Assembly: GCF_023276405.1 (NCBI RefSeq)
Contig: NZ_JALRMO010000001.1
Coordinates: 6,259,001-6,323,000, forward strand
Direction of reading: 5' to 3'
DNA length: 64,000 nt
Source of the DNA: Paenibacillus hamazuiensis
Lineage (GTDB): Bacteria; Bacillota; Bacilli; Paenibacillales; NBRC-103111
The translations under genes were made by a program, and so were the position numbers. The notes beneath the pieces were generated by a model, which was not told where the DNA came from, did no database searches, and was given only the letters and a program-made list of their open reading frames with translations. The first letter of the stretch is position 1, and each line of letters opens with the position of its first letter. This document shows positions 7,769-17,234 of this stretch, one piece after another.

Positions 7769-9910
7769 TTACAGCATTGGAGCGACCCCCGTCATCAGCG
7801 GCTGAATCCGCACCGCGCAAACCTTAAACCCCGGCATCCGGCACGTCGGGTCGAGCGCCTGGTTCGTGATCCGATTGACGTTCTGCAGATCGCCCCAGTG
7901 CATCGGCACGAATACCGTATCCTGCCGGATTTCCGGCGTTATGCGGCTGCGGACGACGATCGAACCTCTCCTCGTCTGCAGTCGGACGAGCGTCCCGTCC
8001 TCGATCCGGTATTTTCGCGCCGTCTTCGGATGAATTTCCATAAACGATTCGACATCCCGCGCCAGGAGCGACGGACTGCGTCTTGTTTGCACCCCGGTCA
8101 GGTAGTGGCTCAATACGCGGCCTGTCGTCAAATGCAGCGGATACTCGTTATCCACCGTCTCGTCCGGAAAATGGTTCGCCACCGGCGTCAGCTCCGCTCT
8201 GCCGTCCGCATGAGCAAACGACTCTTCGAACAACCGGCCTGCGCCGGGATGATCCGGAGACGGGCAGGGCCAATAGACCCCTTCCTCCCGCCGCAGCCGC
8301 TCGTAGGTGATGCCGTAATAATCGGCAATCCCGCCTTTACTGGCGAGGCGCAGCTCGTCAAAGATCGCTTCCGCCGAAGCGAAGCGAAAATAAGCTCCGC
8401 GGCCGAGCGATTCGGCCAGATCGCTTAAAATTTGCCAATCGTGCTTGACCTCGCCGGGGACAGGACGGCTCGCTTCCCTCAGAAGCACCCGCCCTTCCAG
8501 GTTGGTCAGCGTGCCTTCGTTTTCCAGATAAGCCGAAGCCGGCAGCACCAAATCGGCGAGACGCGCCGTTTCCGACATCAGCATATCGGCGACGACCAAA
8601 AATTCGAGCTTTTTCAGCCCTTCCTCGACGAAATTCGCATTCGGGTTCGAAACGACGGGATTCGAGCCCATGACGAGCAGAGCGCGAATTTCCTGCGCGT
8701 GCACCTTCTCCATCATCTCGTAAGCGGAGACGCCTTTCCCCGGCAGCTCATCCGGGTCGATCCCCCACACCCCGGCCACATAGGCGCGATCTTCCGGATT
8801 CTCGATCAGGCGGTATCCCGGCAGCTGGTCGGCCTTCTGGCCGTGCTCCCGGCCGCCTTGACCGTTCCCTTGTCCGGTTACGGCGCCGTAGCCGCAGCCC
8901 GGCTTCCCGATGCGTCCGGTGACGAGCGCGATGTTGAGGAAATTGCGCACCGCCATATACCCGTCGGTCTGCTGCTCCACTCCGCGCGCCGTGAACACCA
9001 TGCCGGTCGCCGCTTTACCGAAAGCCTGCGCGGCTTGGCGGATGTAGTCCGCAGGCACTCCCGACAGTTCGGCGATTTCGTCAAGATTTTGCCGCTCCAC
9101 ATGAGCCTGCAGCTCCTCGAACCCCTTCGTGCGCTCCCGAATGAACGCAGGGTCGGTCATGTTTTCTTCCAAAATCACTTTCAGCAGCCCATTTGCCAGC
9201 GTCGCATCCATCCCCGGCTTGACCTTCAAATGCAGGTCCGCCATCTTGGTCGTGCCGGTGTCTCTCGGGTCGATCGCGATCAGAAACGCCCCGTTCTCCT
9301 TCGCTCGCGTAAAATAAGGCATCAGCGTCGGCTGGCAGTCGGCAATGTTCGTTCCCGCGAGGATGATGCATTTCGCCAGCGGAATGTCGGACAGAGGGTT
9401 CGTCAGCCCGCGGTCGATGCCGAACGTCTTGTTGCCGGCGGAAGCGGCCGCCGACATGCAGAAACGGCCGTTATAATCGATATATTTGGTTTTCAGCGCG
9501 ACGCGGGCGAATTTCCCGAGCAGGTAGGCCGACTCGTTGGTGAGCGAGCCTCCGCCGTAAACGCCGATCGTATCGGGGCCGTAGCGGCCGCGAAGGCCGC
9601 CGAACTTTTCCGCAATCAGCCGGTAAGCTTCTTCCCACGGGATCCGCTCCCACCGGCCGTTTCTTTTGATCATCGGATGCAAGATGCGCTCGCCGTTCAT
9701 CACATGCTGGTACGCATTCATCCCTTTGACGCAAAGCCGCCCTTCCGAAGCGGCATTCGGCTTCGCAATAACCGTATACGTTTTGCGCCCGTTCGCGTCC
9801 GCTTCCTCGGCGATCTGCATTTTGCACTGCACGCTGCAAAACGGACACTGCGTATCCATAACGGCCCCGGCGGCCGTTCTCTTTATCTCCGCGCTTCGAT
9901 TCATCCCCAT
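7769..9910 (-). CDS. nasC: assimilatory nitrate reductase catalytic subunit
   Basis: A 713-residue molybdopterin oxidoreductase close in length to B. subtilis NasC. The N-terminal [4Fe-4S] motif is complete: Cys22, Cys25, Cys29 and Cys60 (CPFCSVQC, then GRLCVKG). Molybdopterin domains follow (YDPRDT-type nucleotide region AIDPRDTGTTKMADLHLKVKPG, ARGVEQQTDGYMAVRN) and the C-terminal bis-MGD binding barrel (YPLHLTTGRVLSHYLTGVQTR). It reduces nitrate to nitrite in the cytoplasm using electrons passed by NasB. The start lies 4 bases after the nasB stop, so the genes are one operon. No nitrite reductase or molybdenum-cofactor genes are in the window. Confidence 0.88.
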   Translation of the reverse strand: MGMNRSAEIKRTAAGAVMDTQCPFCSVQCKMQIAEEADANGRKTYTVIAKPNAASEGRLCVKGMNAYQHVMNGERILHPMIKRNGRWERIPWEEAYRLIAEKFGGLRGRYGPDTIGVYGGGSLTNESAYLLGKFARVALKTKYIDYNGRFCMSAAASAGNKTFGIDRGLTNPLSDIPLAKCIILAGTNIADCQPTLMPYFTRAKENGAFLIAIDPRDTGTTKMADLHLKVKPGMDATLANGLLKVILEENMTDPAFIRERTKGFEELQAHVERQNLDEIAELSGVPADYIRQAAQAFGKAATGMVFTARGVEQQTDGYMAVRNFLNIALVTGRIGKPGCGYGAVTGQGNGQGGREHGQKADQLPGYRLIENPEDRAYVAGVWGIDPDELPGKGVSAYEMMEKVHAQEIRALLVMGSNPVVSNPNANFVEEGLKKLEFLVVADMLMSETARLADLVLPASAYLENEGTLTNLEGRVLLREASRPVPGEVKHDWQILSDLAESLGRGAYFRFASAEAIFDELRLASKGGIADYYGITYERLRREEGVYWPCPSPDHPGAGRLFEESFAHADGRAELTPVANHFPDETVDNEYPLHLTTGRVLSHYLTGVQTRRSPSLLARDVESFMEIHPKTARKYRIEDGTLVRLQTRRGSIVVRSRITPEIRQDTVFVPMHWGDLQNVNRITNQALDPTCRMPGFKVCAVRIQPLMTGVAPML

Positions 9911-9914
9911 ACGA

Positions 9915-12269
9915 TCACCTTGTCCCGGCAGCCTTCGGCTGCAGTTCTATTTGCTCTTCTCCTTCAGTCGGGTCATTCCAGGCGTAAAGCCGTCCGGTCA
10001 GCCCCGCCCGGAAACCTGTATCAAACAAACCTTCGCGAAGCCGCAAAAGCCCGACGCGTTCGATCCAATCCGCTGTCGTTTCGCCGTAATAAGCATCCTC
10101 CCGGTACCACTGCAGAAAAGCGGCGGAGATGGACAGCACGTCCTCGTCGCTTGCCGCCGTACACAGCAGCTCACCCTTTTTCGGCTTCGCCTGGCCGCTG
10201 CCGCCGACGTAGATTTCCCAGCCGCCCGGCGCTCCGGCGATGCCGAGGTCTTTGACCAGCGTGCCCGCCTTATGCTGCGGACTGGCGGATACTGCCACGG
10301 AGACGGCACCCGGCAGCTGCAGCCGCTCGAGCGCGCGCTCCAGAGCAGCCGCAAGGCGAACCGAATCCTGCATCGCATGCGGATCGTACCGCTCGCCGAC
10401 GCAGGCGGCAACCGATGCGACCGGCAGGCCGTAATCGGCGACGGCGGCCGGCATATCCAGCTCCGCGAGCACCGATCGCACATCGCCGGACTCCACGCCG
10501 AGCAGCTTCAGGTGCCCGTTCTCGGCCAGCCGAATGTGCGGAATGCCGTATTTGTCGGCCACATCGGCAATCCGCCGCAGCTGCCTTGCGCTGACGGCGC
10601 CGCCGTACGTCCGCGGAATGATCGCCTGCGTCCCGTCGGCCAGCACGCCGGAAGACGGCGTTAAAGCCGCCTCACCGGGGGCAGCGCCCACGTAGTAAAG
10701 CAGCGCCGCACGGCAGACCCCGCAGCCCTCCGGCGATTTCCAACGAAGCCGCCTCATGGCTTCCGCCACTGATACATACCCCCTGCCTTGCACAGCTTCC
10801 TTCAACTCTTCGCGGCTCAGATCGGTACAGCCGCACACCGTTTCCTTATCCGCTGCAGGCTGTTCCTCATTCGCCAGCGTATAGTCCAAAATCGCCGAAA
10901 CCAGCGGCCTGCAGCCGCCGCAAGAGCTCGACGCTTTCGTGCACTGCCGCACCTGCTCGAACGTGTCCAGCCCGTTTTCGCGGATAGCCGAAACAATGGC
11001 TCCCTTCGAAACCCCGTTGCAGGAGCATACCGTCTCCTTATCGGATAAGCCGCAAACATAATCGTCCATTGCGCCGCCCGCAGCGGCCCTTGGTGCATCC
11101 AGCACCGACACGTCGGCCTGCTGCTTGATATAGCCGAGCAGCTTCGCTCCCTCGCTGCTGTCTCCGAAAAGGACGGCTCCGACGATTTTTCCGTCCTTAA
11201 CCCATATTTTTTTATACTTGCCCCGGACTCCGTCATACATTTGTATCGTTTCGGTGTCCTCGGAATCGACGATTTCCCCTGCGGAAAAGACATCGACACC
11301 GGACACTTTGAGCTGGGTCGACAGCACCGAACCGTGGTACCCCTCCGTCGCCGCCCCGCATATTTTTTGCGCGAGCACCTTTCCCTGCTCATACAGCGGG
11401 GCTACGAGACCGTATACGATTCCACGATGCTCTGCGCACTCGCCGACCGCATAAACGTGCGGAATGTTCGTCTCCATACGATCGTTCACAACGATGCCGC
11501 GGTTCGTTAAAATATCGCTGTCTTTGGCGAGCTGCACGTTCGGCCTGACGCCGACCGCCATCACGATCAAATCTGCGGCCGCCACCGTTCCATCCTTGAA
11601 GCGCAGCCCCTCCACGCGATCTTTGCCGACGATTTCGTCCGACTGTTTTTCGAGCAGGAACCGCATTCCTTGCCGCTCCAGCTCTTTTTTCAGCATATCC
11701 GAAGCGACCGGATCGAGCTGCCGTTCCATCAGGTAGCGGAAAATGTGCACCACTTCGACTTCCATGCCGAGATTGAGCAGGCCGCGAGCCGCTTCAAGAC
11801 CGAGCAGACCGCCTCCGATGACGATCGCCTTCCTGTATGTTTTGGACGCCTCGATCATGTTGCGGCAGTCGTTCATATCCCGGAAGGCGGTCACTCCCGT
11901 CTTGTTCGCACCAGGCAAAGGCAGCATAAAAGGCACGGATCCGGTCGCCAAAATCAGATGATCGTAATCGGCGGTCAACCCGTTCTCCGTTATGACCTGC
12001 CGGCGGTGGGTGACGACCTTGGCCACCGTTTCTCCGGTAAACAGCTTGATTCCATTCTCCTTGTACCATTCGCGGCTGTTGATCGTAATATCCTCGACGG
12101 TCGTATCGCCCTGAAGCACCTTCGAGAGCATGATCCGGTTGTAGTTCGGATGCGGCTCGCTGCCGAAAATCGTAATATCGAAAGCATCCGGGGCAAGCTT
12201 CAAGATTTCTTCGATGCATTTGACACCTGCCATCCCGTTGCCTACCAGGATAAGTTTTTGTTTAGCCAT
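9915..12269 (-). CDS. nasB: nitrate reductase electron-transfer subunit, NirB-like with degenerate siroheme domain
   Basis: A 784-residue flavoprotein. Residues about 1-400 are an FAD/NAD(P)H oxidoreductase (GNGMAGVKCIEE, then VIGGGLLGLEAARGL). Two BFD-like [2Fe-2S] domains follow (VCSCNGVSKGAI with SSCGGCRP, then VCGCTDLSREEL with GCGVCRAA). The C-terminal third resembles the ferredoxin-like and siroheme region of NirB, but the cluster cysteines are lost: AACVGERYD lacks the second Cys and SASPQHKAG replaces the usual SGCPxxC. It is therefore read as NasB, passing electrons from NAD(P)H to NasC, and not as a nitrite reductase. A CGGAGGTAAC site precedes the ATG; nasA ends upstream and nasC follows after 4 bases. 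Confidence 0.84.
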   Translation of the reverse strand: MAKQKLILVGNGMAGVKCIEEILKLAPDAFDITIFGSEPHPNYNRIMLSKVLQGDTTVEDITINSREWYKENGIKLFTGETVAKVVTHRRQVITENGLTADYDHLILATGSVPFMLPLPGANKTGVTAFRDMNDCRNMIEASKTYRKAIVIGGGLLGLEAARGLLNLGMEVEVVHIFRYLMERQLDPVASDMLKKELERQGMRFLLEKQSDEIVGKDRVEGLRFKDGTVAAADLIVMAVGVRPNVQLAKDSDILTNRGIVVNDRMETNIPHVYAVGECAEHRGIVYGLVAPLYEQGKVLAQKICGAATEGYHGSVLSTQLKVSGVDVFSAGEIVDSEDTETIQMYDGVRGKYKKIWVKDGKIVGAVLFGDSSEGAKLLGYIKQQADVSVLDAPRAAAGGAMDDYVCGLSDKETVCSCNGVSKGAIVSAIRENGLDTFEQVRQCTKASSSCGGCRPLVSAILDYTLANEEQPAADKETVCGCTDLSREELKEAVQGRGYVSVAEAMRRLRWKSPEGCGVCRAALLYYVGAAPGEAALTPSSGVLADGTQAIIPRTYGGAVSARQLRRIADVADKYGIPHIRLAENGHLKLLGVESGDVRSVLAELDMPAAVADYGLPVASVAACVGERYDPHAMQDSVRLAAALERALERLQLPGAVSVAVSASPQHKAGTLVKDLGIAGAPGGWEIYVGGSGQAKPKKGELLCTAASDEDVLSISAAFLQWYREDAYYGETTADWIERVGLLRLREGLFDTGFRAGLTGRLYAWNDPTEGEEQIELQPKAAGTR

Positions 12270-12298
12270 ATCGTTACCTCCGTGAATTCAAGCCGATC

Positions 12299-13492
12299 TC
12301 AGCCCGTTATTTTCTCGATCAATGCCGGTCTTAGCGTCTCCTGCTCGGACGGCTTCTTCCGGCCTGCGGACCGGTTTATCCATAAACATGCCAAGGCAAA
12401 AAGCATGAGCAATATGAAACCGGCGGTATATGATCCCGTCATGTCCTTAATGAAGCCCAATACAATTGGCGGAAAGAAGCCGCCGATGCCTCCGGCGGCG
12501 CCGACGAATCCGGTGACCGCTCCTGTATTGCCGATTGCCACCTCCGGAACCATTTTGAACACGGCGCCATTGCCGATGCCCAGCCAGACGGAAGCAAACA
12601 AGCATCCGGCACTGAACAAAATTAAATCGTTCAAGCTGCAGGCGATCAGTATCGCGGACAGCGCGATACCCCCGAAAACGACCATAAGCACCCTGCGCGA
12701 GCCGAACCGGTCGGCCATGTAGCCACCGAGCGGCCGAATGAGCGTCGCCATGACGACGAAACCGGCGCTCTTTAACCCTGCATCGGCAGCCGCGAGGCCG
12801 AACAATTCCTTCAAAAAAGTCGGCAAATATACGCTGAATGTCACAAAACCGCCGAAGGTCAGGAAATAAAACACGGATAAGTACCAGGTCGATTTATACT
12901 TCACGACGGAGAGCGACTGCTTAAACGTCTTCGCTTGAGCCGGTTTCGGCAAATCCGTCGTTCCGAGCCAAAATACGGCCGCCATCGCGACAATCATGAT
13001 CGAGTAAGCGTAAAATACCGTGCTCAGGCCATATTCGCCGAGCACCACCGGAACGAGATAACTGGAAGCGGCAACGCCCAAATTCCCAAGCCCGGCCAAA
13101 CCAAGGATAAAGCCCTGTTTCTCGGGGGGATACCATTTTGAAATGTACGTGAGAGAAATCGAGAAGGTCGATCCCGCCATGCCGGTCAAAAAAGCGCAGA
13201 GCAGCAGCATGCCGAAGGAATCGGCCCTGACGGCCAGCAGCATGGGCAAAACGAGGAACAGCATCGTCAGCGCAAACACTTTCCTGCCGCCAAACCGATC
13301 CGTGTAAATGCCCATCGGAATCCGCATCACCGATCCGAGCAGCACCGGCGTGGCGATCAGGACGCTTTTCTGAATCGTGCTTAATTGAAAAAGCTCCTGC
13401 AGCGGGCCGGCAATCGGAGAAAACACATTCCATATCATGAACGAAGCGGTCATCGCGACGGTGGAGAGCGAAAGCGCCATTGCAGACCTCAT
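12299..13492 (-). CDS. nasA: nitrate/nitrite MFS transporter
   Basis: A 397-residue protein of the NarK/NasA nitrate-nitrite porter family with twelve membrane helices. Diagnostic stretches are NVFSPIAGPLQELFQLS in helix 1, RIPMGIYTDRFGGRKVF, and the glycine-rich nitrate-signature helices GLGNLGVAASS and GFVGAAGGIGGFFPP. The ATG at 13492 is chosen because GGAGG (13503-13507) is optimally spaced; a TTG nine bases upstream is too close to it. The gene is first in the nasA-nasB-nasC operon, with a 29-base gap to nasB. A perfect GlnR/TnrA box lies about 80 bases upstream, which implies nitrogen-limitation control of uptake and reduction together. Confidence 0.87.
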   Translation of the reverse strand: MRSAMALSLSTVAMTASFMIWNVFSPIAGPLQELFQLSTIQKSVLIATPVLLGSVMRIPMGIYTDRFGGRKVFALTMLFLVLPMLLAVRADSFGMLLLCAFLTGMAGSTFSISLTYISKWYPPEKQGFILGLAGLGNLGVAASSYLVPVVLGEYGLSTVFYAYSIMIVAMAAVFWLGTTDLPKPAQAKTFKQSLSVVKYKSTWYLSVFYFLTFGGFVTFSVYLPTFLKELFGLAAADAGLKSAGFVVMATLIRPLGGYMADRFGSRRVLMVVFGGIALSAILIACSLNDLILFSAGCLFASVWLGIGNGAVFKMVPEVAIGNTGAVTGFVGAAGGIGGFFPPIVLGFIKDMTGSYTAGFILLMLFALACLWINRSAGRKKPSEQETLRPALIEKITG

Positions 13493-13570
13493 TTTGACCA
13501 ATCCTCCATATTGTTTATTACATATAATGTTATATAAATGATAGTTTCAGTTTAAAAATCGGATCGATTG

Positions 13571-13587
13571 TGTAATATTTAATTACA
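13571..13587. promoter_or_regulatory. GlnR/TnrA box upstream of nasABC
   Basis: TGTAATATTTAATTACA fits the Firmicute GlnR/TnrA consensus TGTNAN7TNACA exactly, with outer arms that are perfectly complementary. Its centre lies about 87 bases before the nasA start. A possible -10 on the minus strand (TATAAC at 13529-13534) places the box near -55, which suits activation under nitrogen limitation as for TnrA at nas promoters. Which regulator acts here is not decided by sequence; Paenibacilli normally use GlnR. Confidence 0.85.
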
Positions 13588-13828
13588 CCATATCAATTTA
13601 ACCGAATCCTTCACCATATTCAATACCGGGCACGTTATTTTTAGAAAATATATATATTTGTCCTTTAATATACGAACATTAAAATAATTTACACTTATTA
13701 TAATTCGGTTTTGGTTGAATTTGTTATTCGGCTTTCCACATTAACTTAACGATGTTCACATCGTGACCGCAGTATATTTCGCCATATTTGTGTCATGTTT
13801 TATCCCATATACCATTTCCGCCCAAAAC

Positions 13829-13870
13829 AAAAAAGGCGCCGCTTTTCAAAACAAAAGCGGCACCTTTTTT
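13829..13870 (-). terminator. intrinsic terminator of the MHS transporter
   Basis: An 18-bp stem (A6 GGCGCCGCTTTT against AAAAGCGGCACC T6, one mismatch) with a CAAAAC loop. A/T runs on both sides would terminate transcription in either direction. It lies 39 bases past the transporter stop codon. Confidence 0.85.
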
Positions 13871-13909
13871 GTGCATGATGCATCCCCCATAACGGGGAGA
13901 TTGATCTAT

Positions 13910-15247
13910 TTACTTTTTCCGATTCGGGTTAGCGGACTTCGGGTCTTCATCCAGCTCGGCTTCGATGCGGGAGTGCTTCGAAGACTCGTTCATCCTCCAG
14001 TACACGATGAAGCTTACGGCGATACATGCGGCTACGTAGTAATAAAAGAGCTGCTCGGAGCCGATGCTCTTAAACCATAACGCGATGTACTCCGCGGTCC
14101 CGCCGAATATGGCCACGGTCACTCCGTACGGGAAACCTACGCCGAGGGCGCGGACTTTCGTCGGGAACAGCTCCGCTTTCACGATTGCGTTAATGGAAGT
14201 ATAGCCGGATACGATGACAAGGCCTATCATCATAAGCAGGAACGCGCCGACCGGATTTTTCGCCTGCTCCAGAATCAGGAACAGCGGCACGGTAAGCAGA
14301 GTTCCGAGAACACCGAAGCCGATCAGCAGCGGACGCCGTCCCACCCGGTCGGACAGCATGCCGACGAGAGGCTGAAGAATCGTAAAGACCAGCAGAGCGG
14401 CGAAGTTGATCCAACTCACGACCTCCTTGGGAAGCCCTGTCGTGTTCACCATGAACTTCTGCAAATACGTAGTGTACGTGTAAAAGGCGACGGTTCCTCC
14501 CAGCGTCAGGCCGACTACGGTCAGCACCGCTTTCGGATGCTTCATCAGGGCCCGCATCGTTCCCGCTTCGGACCGGCTGGCGGAATTCATTTTCGCATAC
14601 TGCTCCGATTCGTCCATCGAGCGTCGCAGCCACAATACGGCAAGCGCCCCCAGCGCCCCGATGACAAACGGAATGCGCCAACCCCACGCCTTCATATCGG
14701 GCTCGCTGAGAATCTGCTGCAGAATGATCTGAATGCCCAGCGCCACCAGCTGCCCGGCAATCAGCGTGACATATTGGAAGCTGGAGTAAAAGCCGCGGCG
14801 GCCGCGGCTGGCCATTTCCGACAGGTACGTCGCCGACGTTCCGTATTCCCCTCCCAGCGACAAGCCTTGCAGCAGGCGGGCGAGAACAAGGATAACGGGA
14901 GCCAGCACGCCGATGGAGTTATAGCCGGGCGTGCAGGCGATGATCAGCGAACCGCCGGCCATCACGCTGATGGACAGCGTCAGCGCGGCACGGCGGCCGT
15001 GGCGGTCGGCGTAGCGGCCCAGCAGCAAGCTCCCTATCGGGCGCATCAAAAAGCCGACGGCGAAAATCGCCGCTGTATTCAGCAGCTGGCTGGTCTGGTC
15101 CCCCTTGGGGAAAAACTCGGACGAGAAATAAACGGCGAATGCGGCATAAACGTACCAATCGTACCATTCGATCAGGTTTCCGACCGAACCTTTGAAAATG
15201 TTGGCCGCGATGCGCCGATGATTTAGCTGCTCTACGGATTGACTCAT
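13910..15247 (-). CDS. MHS-family MFS transporter (KgtP/ProP type)
   Basis: A 445-residue proton symporter of the metabolite:H+ symporter branch, which includes alpha-ketoglutarate, shikimate, citrate and proline/betaine permeases. Family hallmarks are GSVGNLIEWYDWYVYAAFAVYF at the first helix, MRPIGSLLLGRYADRHGRR between helices 2 and 3, and RLLQGLSLGGEYGTSATYLSE in helix 4. The ATG at 15247 has GGAGGG upstream; a longer frame lacks a ribosome site. It is divergent from a LytS/LytT-type pair across a 289-base gap, so that sensor may control it. The substrate is probably a carboxylate but cannot be fixed from sequence. Confidence 0.85.
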   Translation of the reverse strand: MSQSVEQLNHRRIAANIFKGSVGNLIEWYDWYVYAAFAVYFSSEFFPKGDQTSQLLNTAAIFAVGFLMRPIGSLLLGRYADRHGRRAALTLSISVMAGGSLIIACTPGYNSIGVLAPVILVLARLLQGLSLGGEYGTSATYLSEMASRGRRGFYSSFQYVTLIAGQLVALGIQIILQQILSEPDMKAWGWRIPFVIGALGALAVLWLRRSMDESEQYAKMNSASRSEAGTMRALMKHPKAVLTVVGLTLGGTVAFYTYTTYLQKFMVNTTGLPKEVVSWINFAALLVFTILQPLVGMLSDRVGRRPLLIGFGVLGTLLTVPLFLILEQAKNPVGAFLLMMIGLVIVSGYTSINAIVKAELFPTKVRALGVGFPYGVTVAIFGGTAEYIALWFKSIGSEQLFYYYVAACIAVSFIVYWRMNESSKHSRIEAELDEDPKSANPNRKK

Positions 15248-15536
15248 CGTTGGACCCTCCGGTCTAAAGGAATATGATGTAATGCTGTGAAAAATTGCGG
15301 GCGACCGGCCCCGAACCACTCCGGCCGCAATCGCTTACATTTTTTTATGTTATAATGATTGCAAAATGGCGTTCATCATATCCTCCCCTGTTTAAAGAAT
15401 TATAGCCACGCGGGTACCATCATTTTATTAAACCGCAGCTTGCTTTTTCCACGATATGCTGCCCGGAATTCAAAAACGATCGCCGAGCTGCAGCTATTGC
15501 CGTTTGAGATGCAAAAGTTTGGAGGCTTCCCATGGT

Positions 15537-17234
15537 ATGCACATCCTGATTGAGCTTATCAAAAACATTTCCGTCATTGCGTTAGCCGCACTGCTTCTGG
15601 GACAAATCGATTTTTTCCGAAGCTTCTTTTACGAGAAAAACAGCTTCGCGCGAATCGCCGTCCTGTCGGCATTATTCGGTTTTATGTCCGTCATCGGCAC
15701 CGTCGACGGCGTTCCGGTAAACGGCGCATTGGCCAATACCCGGATCGTGGGAGCCGTTGTCGGCGGAGTCGCCGGAGGGCCTGTGGTCGGGGTTATATCC
15801 GGTTTGATCGGCGGCATTCACCGATATTCGCTCGGCGGATTTACCGCAGCCGCTTGCGGGGTCTCCACCGTTTTTTGCGGTTTGTTCGGCGGACTGTTCG
15901 GGCTAAAGTTCGGCATGTCCAGGATCAATTGGCGGCATATCCTGATGCTGGGCGCAGGGGCGGAAATCATCCAGAAAACGCTGGTTTTAGCGCTGGCGAA
16001 GCCGTTCGAGGCTGCGCTCGATCTGGAGTTAAAAATCGCCCTGCCGACTACGGCCGCAACAGTCGTGGGCATTGCGATATTCATGCGAATCTTTATCCAG
16101 ATCAAAATGATGCAGGACCAGTCCGGCGCCGCAGCCGCCAATCTTGCGCTCGATATCGCCAGCCGTACCCTTCCGCAGCTGCGAACGGGCCTGAATGAAA
16201 AATCCGCGGAACACACGGCGGAGACGATATATAAAATGACGGCGGTGGATGCGATCGCCATTACGGATTTCACGAAGGTATTAAGCTACAAAGGCATCGG
16301 TGAGCACCTCCCCGAAGGTAAAGCGATCAGCCTTGAGGCGATAAAAACCGTCCTGAAGGAAAAGAGAGTAAAGATCGCCGCGCGCCGCAGCGATGTGAAG
16401 GAACTGTCCGCCCCTTCGCCGTTAAAAACGGGGGTAGGCGTTCCGCTGTACCATAAGAACGAGCCGGTCGGCACCTTGCAATTCTACTTTGCGAACAGCT
16501 CCAAGCTGACGCAAACCAACCTCAAATTGATCGACGGATTGGCCAAGCTGCTGTCGGTTCAAATCGAGCTGGCCGAGGCCGAAAACCAATACAGAATGCG
16601 CCAGCAGGCCGAATTAAAAGCGCTTCAGGCGCAAATCAATCCGCATTTTCTGTTCAACACGCTGAGTACGATCATGTCCTACTGCCGAATAAACCCGGAC
16701 TTGGCAAGGAGTCTCCTCGGCAGTTTAAGCGATCTGCTGCGGCGCAGCTTAAACAACAAGAGCCATTATCATAGCCTGAAAGAGGAGCTGGACGGAGTCG
16801 TCTCTTACCTGGAGATTGAAAAAGTCCGATTCGCGAACCGGCTGCACATATCCATGAATATCGATCCGGCCGTGCTAAACGTACCCGTTCCGATCCTGAC
16901 CCTGCAGCCTCTGGTCGAAAATGCGGTTCGCCACGGTCTTTTCCCGAAAACGAACGATTGCAGGCTGGTTATCGGCGCCAGCAAAATACGCAATCAAGTG
17001 CGCATCGTCGTTGAGGACAACGGCGTCGGCATTCAGGAGCAGCGATTGTCCGATATTCTGAGCGAACGCACGAAAGGAATCGGGCTCTCCAACGTCCACA
17101 ACCGGCTCCGTTCGATATACGGAAAAGAATACGGGGTCCGGGTCAAAAGCGCGCCGGGCCGCGGCACGACGATAACCGTCGATATCCCCGGCCACGCCCA
17201 TTTTTTGAAGGAGAGCGATGGAGCATGTTTATAA
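15537..17234 (+). CDS. LytS-type sensor histidine kinase
   Basis: A 565-residue membrane kinase. Residues about 1-195 form the 5TM-5TMR_LYT sensor (IALAALLLGQIDFF, DGVPVNGALANTRIVGAVVGG, GPVVGVISGLIGGIHRYSLGG). A GAF-like region follows, then the His_kinase box QAQINPHFLFNTLSTI with the phospho-accepting His, and a HATPase domain (LQPLVENAVRHGL, VEDNGVGI, GIGLSNVHNRL). The ATG at 15537 is the start with a GGAGG site 11 bases upstream. It overlaps the response-regulator gene by 10 bases. Known 5TMR_LYT kinases sense carboxylates such as pyruvate or respond to wall/membrane state. The divergent MHS transporter makes a carboxylate signal plausible. Confidence 0.87.
   Translation: MHILIELIKNISVIALAALLLGQIDFFRSFFYEKNSFARIAVLSALFGFMSVIGTVDGVPVNGALANTRIVGAVVGGVAGGPVVGVISGLIGGIHRYSLGGFTAAACGVSTVFCGLFGGLFGLKFGMSRINWRHILMLGAGAEIIQKTLVLALAKPFEAALDLELKIALPTTAATVVGIAIFMRIFIQIKMMQDQSGAAAANLALDIASRTLPQLRTGLNEKSAEHTAETIYKMTAVDAIAITDFTKVLSYKGIGEHLPEGKAISLEAIKTVLKEKRVKIAARRSDVKELSAPSPLKTGVGVPLYHKNEPVGTLQFYFANSSKLTQTNLKLIDGLAKLLSVQIELAEAENQYRMRQQAELKALQAQINPHFLFNTLSTIMSYCRINPDLARSLLGSLSDLLRRSLNNKSHYHSLKEELDGVVSYLEIEKVRFANRLHISMNIDPAVLNVPVPILTLQPLVENAVRHGLFPKTNDCRLVIGASKIRNQVRIVVEDNGVGIQEQRLSDILSERTKGIGLSNVHNRLRSIYGKEYGVRVKSAPGRGTTITVDIPGHAHFLKESDGACL

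Larger units (their letters stand above)
13493..13909. other. intergenic region between nasA and the MHS transporter
   Basis: This 417-base AT-rich stretch holds the nasA promoter with its GlnR/TnrA box at its left end and the MHS transporter terminator at its right end. Between them (about 13600-13800) I see a short dyad CGATG-TTCA-CATCG at 13750-13763 of unknown meaning, and no coding potential. Confidence 0.6.

Noticed and set aside
8432-10255. 607-codon plus-strand open frame opposite nasC/nasB
   Set aside because: It is an antisense shadow without ribosome site or recognisable domain; nasC and nasB are unambiguous.
13750-13763. CGATG-TTCA-CATCG dyad as an Fnr or Crp site
   Set aside because: The arms do not match the TGTGA core and no oxygen-controlled gene begins here.
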